Positions 1 through 14,500 of a DNA stretch of 64,000 nt are shown here, piece by piece. The DNA is taken from assembly GCA_947396885.1 (NCBI GenBank), contig OX377201.1:25583923-25647922 (forward strand), written 5' to 3'. A model generated the notes under the pieces. It made no database searches and was not told the DNA's origin. It saw only the letters and a list, made by a program, of their open reading frames with translations. This DNA is from Heligmosomoides polygyrus polygyrus. Lineage: Eukaryota > Nematoda > Chromadorea > Rhabditida > Heligmosomidae. Position numbers and translations under genes: made by a program. Each line of letters begins with the position of its first letter. The stretch's first letter is position 1.

Positions 1-1
1 A

Positions 2-3000
2 AATATAAGCACTGCGTCTGGAGAGTCGACACTACTGACCAATCTGCGAGCTGCGAGCAATGAACTGCTTCATCCGCTCATACTCGCTTGTGCTACTCGT
101 CAGACGAGGCTTGTTCAAATTGCACTGCAAAGTATACAGCGGCTCGTTCAGCATCGGATATTAGAAGCGGTAGAGTTTCTATTCCATTCTCGTTCAGTTT
201 TGTATACGCTAAAACTGTTTTGGATTTATCCACATGCCTTTTTACAAATTTGTGTACTAGTCATTTGCTCAGTGTTAGGGAAGTCATTTCTGTTCAGAAT
301 TTAGCAACTGCGACTTATTTTGTTCATTTGTTCAGAGCTGTGCGAATGTTGTTGTCAGCGAACTATGGGGGTTGGTTGAAGTTGAATGTGAGGAGCTACG
401 GGTGCTTCAAACGGTCCCTCCGTTGGTCTCGGCCGATTTGTTAGTCACCGGAAACACACTTGCAAAGGTGAGTTGTTCTCAATGTCCTGAAGTCAGTTTT
501 TGCTTAGCTGATGTCTTGTGAAGGCACGGATTTAGTGCTCCTGGCAGGTGGCTGTTTAGCAACTTGAAGAATTGTCTCGTGCACTCTGATTGAAGGCTTT
601 TGGTTTGCATCCGAGCCAGGTAAAGGCACGATTTCCATCCCTTCGGGGTCGGTGAATTAGTGCCGGACTTAACCGGAAAGGATAAAACACTGACCTGTTC
701 ATCAGCTCGCCCCGCAAGTCATTATTTAGATCAAGCACGCTTTCAAATTACCTCCAAGATATTACGTAGAGATCGAATGCGTGTGGTGCATCCCTCAAAG
801 GGATTGTCCAACTCTGACCTTTATTCTTATTATCTTTGATGGACTTGGATATTAACAATATCAGAAAATGTCAACTTTTGATTGAGCATTTTCGATTAGG
901 CGAGGTAGAAGATTAATCTTTTTATGTAAAAGCGATAAACCTTTTCGTTGACTGAACTCGACATTTTTCTGTGGCAGGTCAAAAATGTTTTAGAAAATAG
1001 TACCCAACTTCTATTTTCAAAGAAACCTCTGCATGGTGAGTTAGCGTGTTGTCAGCAGGCTGTGCCAGGCGAAGCGTTTAGGTGGATCTTGCGGCCTGAT
1101 GCTTCGACTTTCCGTAGTCTTCTGAGTCGCTAGGATCCAGCATAAAGGGTGATATTCGCTCAATCTAGTAGACCAGCACAGGCGAATGAGGAGCTAAAAC
1201 CTCGTCTGACACAGCATACTGAAGCGTTTAAAAATGTTTGTTAGGTATGCAATAACTTCATGTACCGTAATATAATCACATTTTTGGGAAGACAAGTCAT
1301 AGAGCTGAAGTTCAAAGCCGCCTTCAAACTTTTAGGAGCACAACCAAAAGTAAACCATATTTGTGACAGACTTTTTTCAGAAGTTTTCAGTGTAACTGAA
1401 ACGTTCACGAACGGATGGATGGGTTTTATAAAGCCGAGCCATTCTACGTGAGAGCCGAGGTCGAGAACATTTTGTTCGGTAACGGGACAAGGCCTTTGCA
1501 CCAGGAAAACAAGCTGGGTTCAAAGAAGAGAAACCACGAGAGTAGTGCTCAGAACGAATTCTTGACCTTCTAGGAGAGGATATGCAAGGTTCACGTGTTT
1601 TGAAAAGATACAGTCGAAAATGGGAAAAGGGTCTACATTTAGTGGTTTTGGCGTTTTTGTTCAATAACGCAATTTTTAAAGCTTTTTTGGGTTTAAAATA
1701 AAGCTGTGCCGTTAGCTGTCTTTGGTCACGCTCAAATGTCTTATTCCAGTGCATTGTTATGTGCTTCCGGATGCATTTCGCAAAAGATCCGGTGGTTATT
1801 AACGCGGCTTCAGCAGCAGTTCGTCAGTTAGTCGGATGTGTCTTTGAGCGTGTCATTCAGGTTCGTCTACAACCTTTTAGCTACTTCATTTAGTTTTCTG
1901 AATGGTTCTGAAAAATCTGATGTTTTAGGAGGACGGCGTGTTCAGCACCGAACTAACAGTAGTGCCTTCTTCTGGTGGGCGGCCATCTCCTAGATCGGCA
2001 CCTCCCACGTTGAGACCGTGTGCTGCTGACGCCTACTTGCTGTTCAAGGTAGTCAGGCAGAAAGTTTATCGTCAAGATTCATCGATGATGGTTAGAGTTG
2101 CAGGATCTGTGCTTGCTTATCAACGCGAAGCCGAGTGTATGGCTTGTAGGAATACATGAGATGACGAGAACACTGGGCCTGGAGCTGATTGAGAACATTC
2201 TTAAGAGTTATCCTGGAGTGTTTTTCAGGGTATGCTACGAATTGCCTTGCTATTTTAAAGTCCTTTTTTCAACCGACGGCGTTACATAGGAACACCTGGG
2301 AAAAGTGCGTATGGCTCTATTTTTCAGCACCCTGAGTTCTGCGAACTTTTGAAGACAGAAGTTTGCCCGCTTGTCATCAAGTTGTTCTCACCGAGTCTGA
2401 AATCGGCACATGTACGTTCTCTTTCATTGCTTGCGAAGCCCATCCTGCTAAGTTTTACAGAATGGGGAACACATCTCAGTCCAAGGGTTCATAGCGAAGG
2501 AGTTATTCATACACAGGAACTTTTCAGGTTTCGTCTCAACATCCATCGTCGCGATCATCTGCAAATATCAGCTCGCCAACCGACCGGCCATATTTTCCTA
2601 TTGCAATGCGCCTTGTCCGAATAATTCTGTGTCTTATTTCGCTCTATCATCAATTATTGGTGAGTTCAAATTACAGCCGCACTTACTTAAGTGCAATTCT
2701 GTTTTCGAGCACATAGTCAGCTGTGGAAATTCGCCTTCTGCTAGGAAGATATAAGCTCCTAACAGGTATTTCTGTGAAGATTTTGGGGCGCAAATAGGGT
2801 CTGGGGGAGGTGGTCACCACAGCATGGCGCGGCGGGCCGTCGTGGCAAATATCTACATACAGTGAATGTAAATGCACTCTTATCTCTTCGTTTCGATTAT
2901 AGATCCGCGTCTTATGTGCTTCCTAATTGGACAAGGGAAGGAACACCAGGATGTAGACAATTTTAACACGGATGCGTCACTTGAGCCACACCGTGGAGTC

Positions 3001-5485
3001 CCTTTCCCTGCCTAAATCTGAAGGAGAGCACAGAACAGAACTACAGCATTATTTGTTTGTTTTCTTTACTATCAGTTTGCCTTGTCTCCTTTTTTCTTGT
3101 TGGTGACACTTTTTATAAGGTGACCCCCCCCCCCGGACCCTATTTGCGCCGATTTTGGGGTACTATTAAGTTACATAACTTACCAGCTTGTGAGACTGAA
3201 TTGGGAAGATGGCCGAAAGATGCTTGCCTCCTTCTCTGTAATGAGCTTATGCAGACATGTATGCCGATCAGCACTGCATTAGGCAATGCAGTTAGGAGCC
3301 TTTTTACCATGTGACCTTTAGTGTAGGATCATGAGGCAACAGGGGTGTGCGCAGTTACGATTTAGGATTTACGGCGATTTTTGGCATTTTTTACGATCTA
3401 CGACATTCTACGACACGACATTTTGGATTGTGAGTCGTAAGTTTTCGTAGGTGTGATCCATAGTTTAGTTCACCACGTCTGTAGGTAGCGTTTTTTGTTA
3501 AACTAGGTTTTACTAAGGCATTTTCACGGCTAATCTGTACAGTTTTCAAATCATGCTGGACACTTCTCAAAGTGAGTTGGACACTTTCAAGGTGAACATA
3601 TTTAACATTAAGAACGGGAATCTGCCAAATTAATTCAGGCCTTCTCTAGGAGGTTGGCAGTAAACTTTCAATTTCAAAACGACTACAACATTCTTTGAAC
3701 TTTTGCAACTGACCTGGCGCAAATAGTGAACACAGTATTTGAATTTTCGTAAAACATTTTTTTATGGAGGCATGGTTAGAGACCTATCCTGAAATGCGAG
3801 AGAATAGAATTGTTTAGTGTGCCGTAGGAAAAGGCACATCGCGCCTTGCACTTGTGCTACTGTTTATCTGATCTATGGTGTAAAAAGTTAAAGTTATGAA
3901 GCAATTATACGCGTAGTTCTTGCAATTGTCTTATATATCGTTGAATAGTGCGTGACACCCGTAAACAGAATTTTTCGAATTAATCAATTAAAGGTATTAC
4001 ACGAGAGTGCAAGTTGCGATTTTTTCTTGTAGCACGCCGAAACATCGCTGCTTTCCGCAAATCCATTTGTTCGAAGCTTCAAGTGGCTCTTACGGTTTTG
4101 TTGCGATAAAACCCTCTTGCACCAGGCATTAAATTATGTGTGAAAACTCGTACGCGTTCACTTTTCTGGCAGGAGAATTATAAGGTTTTTCGTAGAAGGC
4201 GGCAGTAAATATTTAAAATCCAAAATGGGTTTTGACCTTGTTAACCCATTGACGACCGCGCGGCCCAATTTCGGTCCGCGGTTAAAAAAATGTTCACTGC
4301 GGCCCACTTCCTCGATTTTTCATCGTTTACTAGTATTCATTAGATTCGTTGGATCCTACCAATGCTACCTGCACAGTGGTCCGAGAATCATTTACTTCTA
4401 ACGAAAGCGAAAAAAAATCAGCACAACACACTATTCAAACCTCAAATAAATAGATACTACTCACGAACAGCTACGTATATCTTACAAAAATGGTCATGGT
4501 TAAGACAACTAGTCAAATTTCTTGCGAAAAACTTGAACCCAATTTAGAAAAAATATTTCAAACACTTGCTACGTCGTGTGGTCACCTTATTTGCACGATT
4601 CGTGACGAACGTGCGCCCTTTTCTGTGCTGACCTTTTCGTAGCAGCAAATACATCTTCTACGTTTTGCTTCGAACCTGTTCCGGCCTTTCCCAATATGTG
4701 GCTCACCCATTGGAGAGGGAGCTTCATTTGAAATACCGTGAAGTAGTGAATGCACGAGAGTCGAGCCTCAAGGCGGTCCCAGCGCGCGGTCCCACGCGTC
4801 AGACACGCGATTTACCGCGCGGTCGTCAATGGGTTAAAGAGTGTTTGGATAAATTTGGAAAATGTACGTCCTGATTTGGGAGCGCTTCAGTTTGAATGCA
4901 TATGTGTCCAATTTGACGTGCAATTGTATAAATGCATACGCAGTTGTTATGAGTCAGTTTACTCGTGCCGTACCAGAGGAGCTCTCACGTACACATAGCC
5001 TACTGGAACACTCGTTACATACTCGTGGTAAACAAAGGCCATAGTTTTTTGCTTTGAGGGTATTTAACGGCTGTCCCTTTCGGTCTTTACAAGTTCAATT
5101 CAGCCAAATAGCTTTGTTCGCTTTTTTTTGAATTGTTTACCGGCTTCTTATAATTAGACAATTTTCAGCCAACTGAGTGCGAAATTTTTCTGTCTTCGTT
5201 GATAAAGTTTGTGGACGTTGACCGTAGAGGCTGGCAACGGGCCCTTTCGCTAGAAGCTCTTCATCGAGTTGTTGTGAGGCCAGACATCGTAAGGTTCGTG
5301 AGCAGAGTTTACTACCCACATAAATATCGCTGATCATTGTTGACCAAATTAGGTGGCTGTGTGAGAACTTCGATGCCCGCTCGAACTCGGTCAAAGTGCT
5401 GGAGCATCTTTCGCATAGTATTTTCTGTGTTGTCCAGCAAAGTTTTGTGCCTTCAAAGATAAGCTCAGGTGAGGGTTTGCGGCAG

Positions 5486-5534
<49 letters not shown>

Positions 5535-8500
5535 AGATTCTGGCTTTCCCAAGAAGTTTGAATTAAACAGTAATTTCAGCTGAAACAGACGTGGATTCTG
5601 ATGTGATACAGCCAAGGGGGTCGTCTGGGTTTTACTTCTCGAATGTGTGGCATCCTCATGTGGAACACTTATCGGCAAAGAAGTCCATATTGTAAGTTAT
5701 CGACGAGGGATGCGTTCCAGGTTCTAGATGCTCCACGTTTTAGGTTAGACAGCCTGGAGAGACACGAGGCTGGAGTGCTGCCAGACGGCTATGTGGTCTC
5801 ACGTGCTAACTCTGCATTGGTTGACTTCGTACAGGCTATGTATGCAGCTGTGGATGCATTGAGTGTGCAGGGTACATTATTTTGTTAATCATTCAACCCA
5901 TCCTAGGACATCACCAGGTTGGCATTTTCAGATAACGGAGACAAGAACAACAACGATCACGTCGCTGATGCGATTTTCGCCAGTTGTCAACCGAATTTAC
6001 TGTCCGCTCTAAGCTTTCTTCTGTCTGCGAGGTTTGTCTAGTGGCTTTGCAACGCATCCGTCTCCTATATTCGTTGTCCCAATTTTTGTTGTGTTCAAGT
6101 ACTGATGAGACAGTAACGGATCAGCTTCTCTGTGCGCTGTCGACATTGATATCGGTTGGATGCAAGTTGAAAGCGATTCCCGCCAGCCTGAACTGCCTAT
6201 ACGTCCTATGCTGTGCTTGTGTCCCCTCTGTGACGTACCTGCATAACTATGCCGGAGTGGAGGCACCGACGAGTGACCGTAAGTGCTCTAATTCGTGAAT
6301 TCATTCTGGTTGCCAAGACTTTTTCATTCAGTTACCCTCCACCGCATTAGATCTTACCTTGGAGGTGCTCATGCATAAGGTAGCATTTAACAAAAATAAT
6401 AATAAGACAGCCAACAATGCCGTAGTGGATAAGGAATCATGGATATATAACAGAGCCATTTAGCGAAGTTCAGCGGTTCTTAAGTGCAGTAGGAATCAAT
6501 CTAGCGTTCAGGCTTATCTACCTTCGATTCTCTTCTCCTCTCGATGAGTAAAGCAGAACCACAGGTGTTTGGGAAGGGTGAAATGCTGTTGTCTACGGTC
6601 CTATCTGCTTCCCACAAGAGACTGCGGCAACCAAATACCACAAAAGGCCCTACCAATACCCTCTATGACATCTTGTAAACGTAAAATGCGTGCGTAGTAC
6701 ATCTCTCAGAATCGATTAACAGCAGCCTTCATTTCTGCTGTTCACTGCAGACACATCACTTTGCATGCCTAGGAGTCGTGCTTAGAGAAAACTGAGCATC
6801 TATTGACTATAGTTTCAAGTTGACACACGCAATAATGTTCCAATGGATTCTCGCTCGAGAGAAAAGCGTCGGATCGTTGGTCCAGGCCTTTCAAGAAAAA
6901 ATCCGATCAACGCGTTGGTGGGCGTTAAGGTGTTCTCGTGATATCCAGCGGAATCCGGTTGCTTACCACTCTCATCCAGCGGGTGTCCGCGAAACGCATT
7001 ACGTTGCCGGCCCACCTAATTTTCGATGACTTGGCCCATGCGACAGCGTTTCTGATCTTCGAACGTCTACGAAGTTCGAAACTCCGGATGCCTCCCTTTT
7101 TCACCATTAATAACCGTATTTGCTAAATGCCCAAGTGGCCGCTAGAAGTATTCGTAGCGCTTAGGGAAGAGTTTGGATGTTAATAACGTTTATTTTGGCG
7201 TTGGTAAGGGGTTCACTAAGCATTCTTGCATAAGAGTAGGACCTTAAAGGAAACTAACGAAGCATTAGGTACTGTTTTGAAACACCAACTATTTAAGTGA
7301 GGATATTCGGATTTACCCTGATACCTTACCGTCCATATTGATCTACAACAGTGAAACCGAGTGAGGGTGGGCGGTGGGGTGAAGTACTAGGACTGAAAAT
7401 CAGCAAATTCAAGCCGTTACGAAGAAGAAGACAAGCAGAGGCACAAAAGTATTCGGCACCACCCTGTTGCAGAGCGAATATGTTAACCCGCGGTATATCA
7501 AACTCCGTTACTCAGGGCGGGAAATTAACCGGCTCATAATGCCGAATGAGGTTATGTCTCCTGTCACATTTGCATTTGCACCATTCTCACCCTTTTCGTT
7601 GTACGGAGGTCGAAATCAGGGACCGTGCTCATCAGTACCGAAGAAAAAGAAAAAAATCCTCGAGGGATTGCGGAGATACCCACGAGGACCGTCAGTATTC
7701 CCTCCTACCCCGCACACCTCCGGGTTTAATCGTTGATGAATTCGGCCGCAGGATTGAGACGGCTTAATTTTCAGGAACTGTCTTCGTGTCCTATTTTTTT
7801 TACGAGGAACATTTTTTAAGATCAAATTCTGCTTCTCTTGAACTCGCTTAGAACAGTGTCACCACAGAGATCTTGTAGCTAGCTAGCAGTAGCAATCAAT
7901 TCGCTCTTTACATGGCCAACGTTAATAAAATGTTCTCGGTGTTTAGAATCGGTAGAGGAGCTGGTGTTCGACGCAGCATCTACTTTACACGAAGTTGTTG
8001 CATCTGGCACACCCTGTCCGTCGTCTGTAGTTGCACCTGATAAGTGGAACGACCAGGTGATGGTGAGTTGTGGTATAGCCTTTTAATTCATTAGGCTATG
8101 ATCAAGTAAAATCAACAATTTGCAGCTGACGTCTCGGAATTTGCAAGCGTCTTGCATTCTGCTCAGTTCAATCTGCGCGCATGCTGCGAATCTGGATGAG
8201 CTCTGGTATGGTTTTCTACTCTCACACTATGTTGACTCAAGGCTTCGAAATGTGCCCCTTCTTTCAGGCATCTTAGTTTGTTGACGTGTCAGCATGTCGC
8301 TTGGCTTCTTGGGATTCGACCTTCTTCCACGGGTATATTTTCACGGGAGAAAGCTGAAATCGATCAGCAGGGTATGTTGTTGTTGTGAAAAATGGCTTCT
8401 TTAGCGGTTCTCAGTGGAAAACGCTAAACCCGGCAAGATATATAATTACCCTCTGCTGCACTGTCTTTCTTTAAGTGGTATTAGAATAGTTAATTAGGAA

Positions 8501-11500
8501 GCTTAAGCAGTTGTTTAGGTGTTCCACAGAAAATGGGGTCGGGAGAGAGTTGGTGAATCGAACTTCGGTTCTTTTCAACATGTCTTCATTTTTTGATTTA
8601 CTTCATTTGAAGCTTACGTTGTTCTAACGATAATATTACTGTTAATTCTTCTTCAGGTAGTTCTGCAAATGTGATAACGACAGCAGCACTGACGAAGATA
8701 CCCGTGCTTGTAAGTACGCCCAACCGTTAATCTTAATTTCTTAGTAGAGTGTGAGTGTTCCATGTTTCCTTGGAGTTGTGATGCGTTTAGGCTTCACTGC
8801 TCGACAAAGTCGCTTGCGCATCGGTGTCTCTTTCGGATGCTTCACTTCTAAAGGCCATCGAGGCAATGATGAGGTGAGTGTTGGGGAGTTTGGCTAGTTC
8901 ACGTATGGAGTGGGATTATAGTTGACATACGGAATGTACTCTCAAACTATGGGGTGCGTCACATCTACCGTTAGTACTTTTGCTGTGAAGAAACAAATGC
9001 TCCTAATTTGTAACGCACAATTCAGCTTTGAAAAAAATAAATAAAGGAGAATTCCTATGGATAGAAAATGGCTTCCCAAGCCTGAAAGAAGTCTTTTAAA
9101 CCCTGTGCTCATCGTCAAAAGAAGCGTTTCATATAGCAATAAAGTAAGGCGTAAGTAATGTGTAAGTCATGGACAGGATATTTATGTGCCCTCCACACCC
9201 GACTAGGATATATCCTAGTCGGGTGTGCCCTCCACACCCGACTAGGATATATCCTAGTCGGGTGTGGAGGGCACATAAATAAAAATTACGCAACCAATTG
9301 ACCTGGGATTTACGGAGCGGCTTCTAGAGAACAGAACAGGACCCAAAAAGCAAACAAAGAAAAACACATACAAGCAAAAAACCAACAATACCCGCGGTCG
9401 TACGTCTCGGCGAGCAAGACGTATTCAAATACGGCTGACCGCCGTCCGACATGTTATAACCGGGACCTAACTTAGTAAGAAGGGCATCTAAACCGCATAC
9501 CGAGTGCTGACCGCCACCTGACATGTTCTAACCAGGATCCATCATTGTAAGGGGCGCACAATGCTTTACAACCGTGGTGGATTTTTTCTTTTTGTTGCAA
9601 TATCTTGTTTTTTTTTTGTGAATTTTGTCGGCTTGAGCCTTATTTTGTCCTCTAGAACCCGCTCCATGAATCCCAAGTCAGTTTGTTGCATAATTTTTAG
9701 TTATGCACACTCCCCCCCCCCCCCACTGACTAGGATAGATACGGCGGGTATCAACTTACATTGTTGAACTGTGGTTGGTTTCGACACCTTTAGGCCTAGT
9801 AGGTTATTTGATTTAAGAAGGTTAAGAAGCTGTGAACGGAAAGCTTAAGGAAACCAGAACTTTGTCTTGTCTAACAGGCGGTACCCGTAGTTTGGCGGAC
9901 ATGCGAAGAAGGGATTCAGTGAGGGAAATATTGCTGAGTAGTAGCTGAAATCTTGAAGTGTCGTAGGATGTGCTGCTTTTTCCTTATACTTATGTACGAT
10001 TCAGGTGTTTTTTGTCTTTGGTTGTGACAGCTATTACGGGTGTTGGTTGATGTAGCGTGATTCTTAGACATTCTGACTTTATGGTTGGATTAGGAAGTTC
10101 TGGGGGTCTCATTACTCGCACTACTCTGCCCCTGCTGCAGGTTATCGGATGAAAACGTTGCTGTGGCGGCGACTGGCAGGGAGTGCTCGTTGTTTCCGCT
10201 AGCGATGTTGCTTCGATTCGCCTCTCTCAACCTTCATCGTCAACAAGTATTCTGGGATCGTGTTACTGGCCACTTTATCAAGGTGAAATTTATTTGATAC
10301 AAGCATCGACGCTGCATGAAAATGTAAACATCGCGTCAGTTTCTCGAATTTTCACCAATTTTTATGGTCCTTTCGGTATTTAGATTTCAGCTGCAGAGCA
10401 GGTTAGAGAGGAAACGGCATTAGGTGAACTAGAGTGCTTCCTAGTTACCTAAGAATGCTGTCCCTATAGATATATAGAAACTCTACTAGGCGTTGACTGT
10501 CAAATTTGCAGATCTGTGGACATGTGTCTGCCCCTCTTCGCGAATGGGCCGCTGTTGCACTGTCGAGTATTATCAAACAGGCGTTCAAAGCGAAGACAAG
10601 CCTCTCAGAAGCAGTAAGTGCCTTGAAGTTTTTCCTGATCTTCTAATCAGTTAGGTATCCTCGGGTTTCAGGAGCATCAGCTGATCACCTTGAAAACTTT
10701 GCGATCGATGTGCGCGATTCATCAACCGGATGTTCAACGTCGTCAGCTCGACTGTCTCATGGCGCTGCTCCAGACCGATGGTGCTCAGCTCATCCCCGAT
10801 ATGTGGCAGCATGTCATCTTTATTGTTGCTGCCGTTGTCGATGAGGAGAACTGGTGTGTCAGTTCGTCGTTTTACTGTTTATCTGCCTAGAAACGCTGGA
10901 TTGTTTCAATATATCTTGAAGTTAGTATGTCTAGCCTCTGAAATTTTAATTTAGGCTGTTAACTTCTCAACAAAAACAGCAACAAACAGAATTTTATTTC
11001 AAAAATTAGGGTCGCTAGTTTCGCCTGGTTTTCCAGAACTGGTTTAAAACCACTTTTTTGGATGTTCAGACATTTGCTTATTTGATTGAGTTTTTAAGAT
11101 GATATCCTTTGAAGGAGAGCTAGATCTATTTTCCTTTCAGTTGCGATGAAGCTTTGGTGCGTCAAGGCTATCTTGGCCTAAGATTGGTGGCAGCTGATTT
11201 TCTCCAGTCACTTCCGTTCGACTGCATTTCTGTGCTTGTGGAAGCGGTGGCACGTTACGGCAAGCAGACGGTTGACCACAATATCTCCTTGTCAGCGCTG
11301 ACGCAGCTGGTATGCTTTTGCCCCTCATAAAATGTTACAACAATAGCGTATCTCCCTGTCATAAATGGGTGTTTTTCAGTGGACCATCTCGGATTTCGTG
11401 TTTCGAAGAAGTGAGGTTGTTGGTGCTAATGCTTCCGAGAAGGTAATTTTCAAGTTATTTGTCTTATTGGTGTCGAACATACTGTTGGTCCCTTATTTTT

Positions 11501-14500
11501 TCACTGTTAACTCTTCTTTTGAACAAATTATTTAGACTTCATGGACAACTCAGTATTAGTCAGCAGTTATTATAGCGTCATTCTCTCTCTACTGTCAAGG
11601 ATTTGGAGTTCATTGGAATAGCCACTGATTTGTGCAACCGTTATGTGGAGTATCTATTTCGGGGTCTGATCTGTTAAAAGAGCCGTCAATGCTCCAGAAT
11701 AGGGCCAAAGCTTTGTAGCTTTTGAAGAGGCTGTATTTGAGTTTCATTAAGGAAGTAATTTTAGAATCCGAATTTGGCTTTCCGGATTCAGGTCGTTTTT
11801 TCGTCATCTTCTATCGTGATATTTTTTTACATAGCTGGGAATTGTCAAGTCATCCTATCAGTGGAAGACGTTTAAGTGCAGAGATTTCCATAAAATTTGT
11901 GAGAACCTTGCTATAACCTTGGTTTGATGTCCGGAAGGGTCGAAGGAGGCGTCAGCTGTTTGAATAGAGGTTTTTGGTTCTCATCTCGTCCACGCCAACC
12001 ACGCCAGAATTGAACTCATACTTGTATGGAAAGGAAAAAGCATTGATCTTTCCTCCGATTGGCCACCGCAATTCATTGTATAGCCGAGATATCCACTCAA
12101 ATAGTCTCCACGATATCGAGATGCGAAGAGGATGCGTGACCCACCCCAAACGGAGCGAGCAACGTCTCCTTTCATCATTTCAAATTTGCTTATTGATTCC
12201 GGCTTGCCAGTATTTTATCGCTGGATCAACCGAGTGGCACCAGTGGCAATAGCTAACCTACGCGTTTAGGTTTGGTTGGTGTTGTACACGTGCCTGTCCG
12301 AGTTGTGCGTAGATGTTCGGCCGTCTGTGAGGAAGAGTGCTTGCCAGACGCTTCTCCAAACGGTAGCCTCTCATGGTCATGCTCTACGGGTTTCGACGTG
12401 GAACCATATGATTTGGCAGGTAGTGTTCTCTTCTTTGTAGCTAAATAAAAATTATTTTTGACTACTTACAGTATATCCTTACAAATAACACCAAGTAAGG
12501 TGTGAATCTGCTTGTGACTTGCTGCAGCTGAAATCCTAGTCTGTGTGCAATAGGTGCAGCATTGTTCAAACTTCCGGGATCACGAACTGAAAGCGTGGTT
12601 GCTTGCAGATTATCATGCCGTTGTTGGACCGTGTACGAGTGCAGACGCGAAGCGCGTCGACAGAGCGTGCGAGCGGAACGCTTCTGATGCATCATTCTCG
12701 GGACACCCAACAGAAGCAGTGGACCGAGACCTGTATCCACACCCTATCAGCTGCAGCGAAGATTTTCGTTGCGCAACGCAAAGCTCTCTTAGCGCTTGGT
12801 AAGTTGAACCCGTTGTGGTAGTATTCCCATCCCTATTCCCAGCCGGTCAAACGAGATTTTTTGAAAACATTTCTTGCAGAGGATTTCGGATCAGCATGGG
12901 AGGCGCTGCTGTCCTACCTAGAGTGGGCATCTTGCTACCATAATGCCGAGCTCTCGTTGTCGGCGATAAAAAGTTTTCAGGTAAGCAGTTGTTCTTGTAG
13001 TAGAGTAAAATCACGCTAGTTTCTGGGTTCTCCAAAGCAGGTATTGAGTTGCTTATGCGCCTTTTCCCGATAGAACCTTTATAATTACACCAATACCACG
13101 TAGTCATAACTGTTTCGCATCTAAAGTGGCCAGGTCTGGCTGGCTGTGAGGGCTGCTTGCACGTTTGGGTTTCACCATACCAGGCCGTAGACGGGCCATA
13201 ATTTGGGAGCAATTGTCTCTCATTACCAACCTTCCTCTTCTTACATACTGCACCCTCTGAAATGTTGTTCTTTATTGCAAAACTGATTTAGAAGCATTGC
13301 TATGCTTAGTGACTAAGTAGGATAGTTAGGCAGTTATTATTGTTGTTGCTGTTGTTATTCCTCATAATTGTCATTCCTAGGAAGTTCTTCTTGGAAAGAT
13401 ATCCGCGCAAACATTGGATATAAACACTCGAGAACGAGCGAGCAGGTCTGTTTTTTATGACTTTCCATTGTATTCTATACTTCCTTGATTTTTAATGTAG
13501 TGTGGATCCTAACTGACAATGGTTTCCTACAATTCTGTTGACAGCTCGAAATCTTTTATTACGGAATTGCCAACCTAAATTTCTCTATCATCATTGCCTG
13601 AGCTACCAACTCCAATGTCTCTATTGAATATTTGCAGTCCGGACAATTCTGTTGAGGACGTCGCGCCATTTCTTCCTCAACCTCAGTGGATGGAGTCTTG
13701 GAATGTTGGTTCATTCAGTTATTTGGTTTTCTTTATATCCATTTATTCATTTTCGCTTTCGTTTGTTTCATTATGTATTTATTTATTTAATCCATCATGA
13801 GCAGATCGTTTGGATTGGGCATTCGTTGAAAAATAATTGGCATTTTTTTGTAAGATAATCTCAATTTTATGAGGATGGACTTTCTCTTAATCTTTTTTTT
13901 TTGCAAAAATTCGGCCGGAGAAAGTTACCCTTTTTCGATATTTGAGATACTATCTTTTCTGTTATCTTTGTATCGTCTGTCGTGTTATCTACGTTATTTT
14001 TATCTATACCATTTTTGAGATAGAATCTTTTTTAATTTGGGTGCTGGAGAACGGCTTCCTTCTAATCTTAATTTTAATTAATTTTAATTTTTCATGAGGC
14101 TCACAATATTTTTTCTTGGAAAACTATTAAATTATGAGATTATTTGTACGATTTGTAGGCTTGGCAACGGATATCACGAGGTCTAGCTCGGATGGGAAGT
14201 GGCGTTTCGATTTTGGAAGGTGTGCTGAAAATCTAGTAGCTTACTACGAAGCACCCTCTTTTACAAAGCGTTTACCGTTGCAGGAGGCGAAAAATCAACG
14301 TACGTGCCCGGTCCATCGCATCTGACTACGCTTCTTCACATTTTCCCATCGCTTTTCGACCACGTGGCTCGACACATCTCCGTAGAAGAGCTGAAAGCGG
14401 AGCAGTTGCCGTCCGTACTTGAGGTAGGTTTTTGGATTCTTTGATATAAAGCAAATTGTACTTAGTTAGCAGTGTTAAGTCAGTATATAATTTCCTGATA

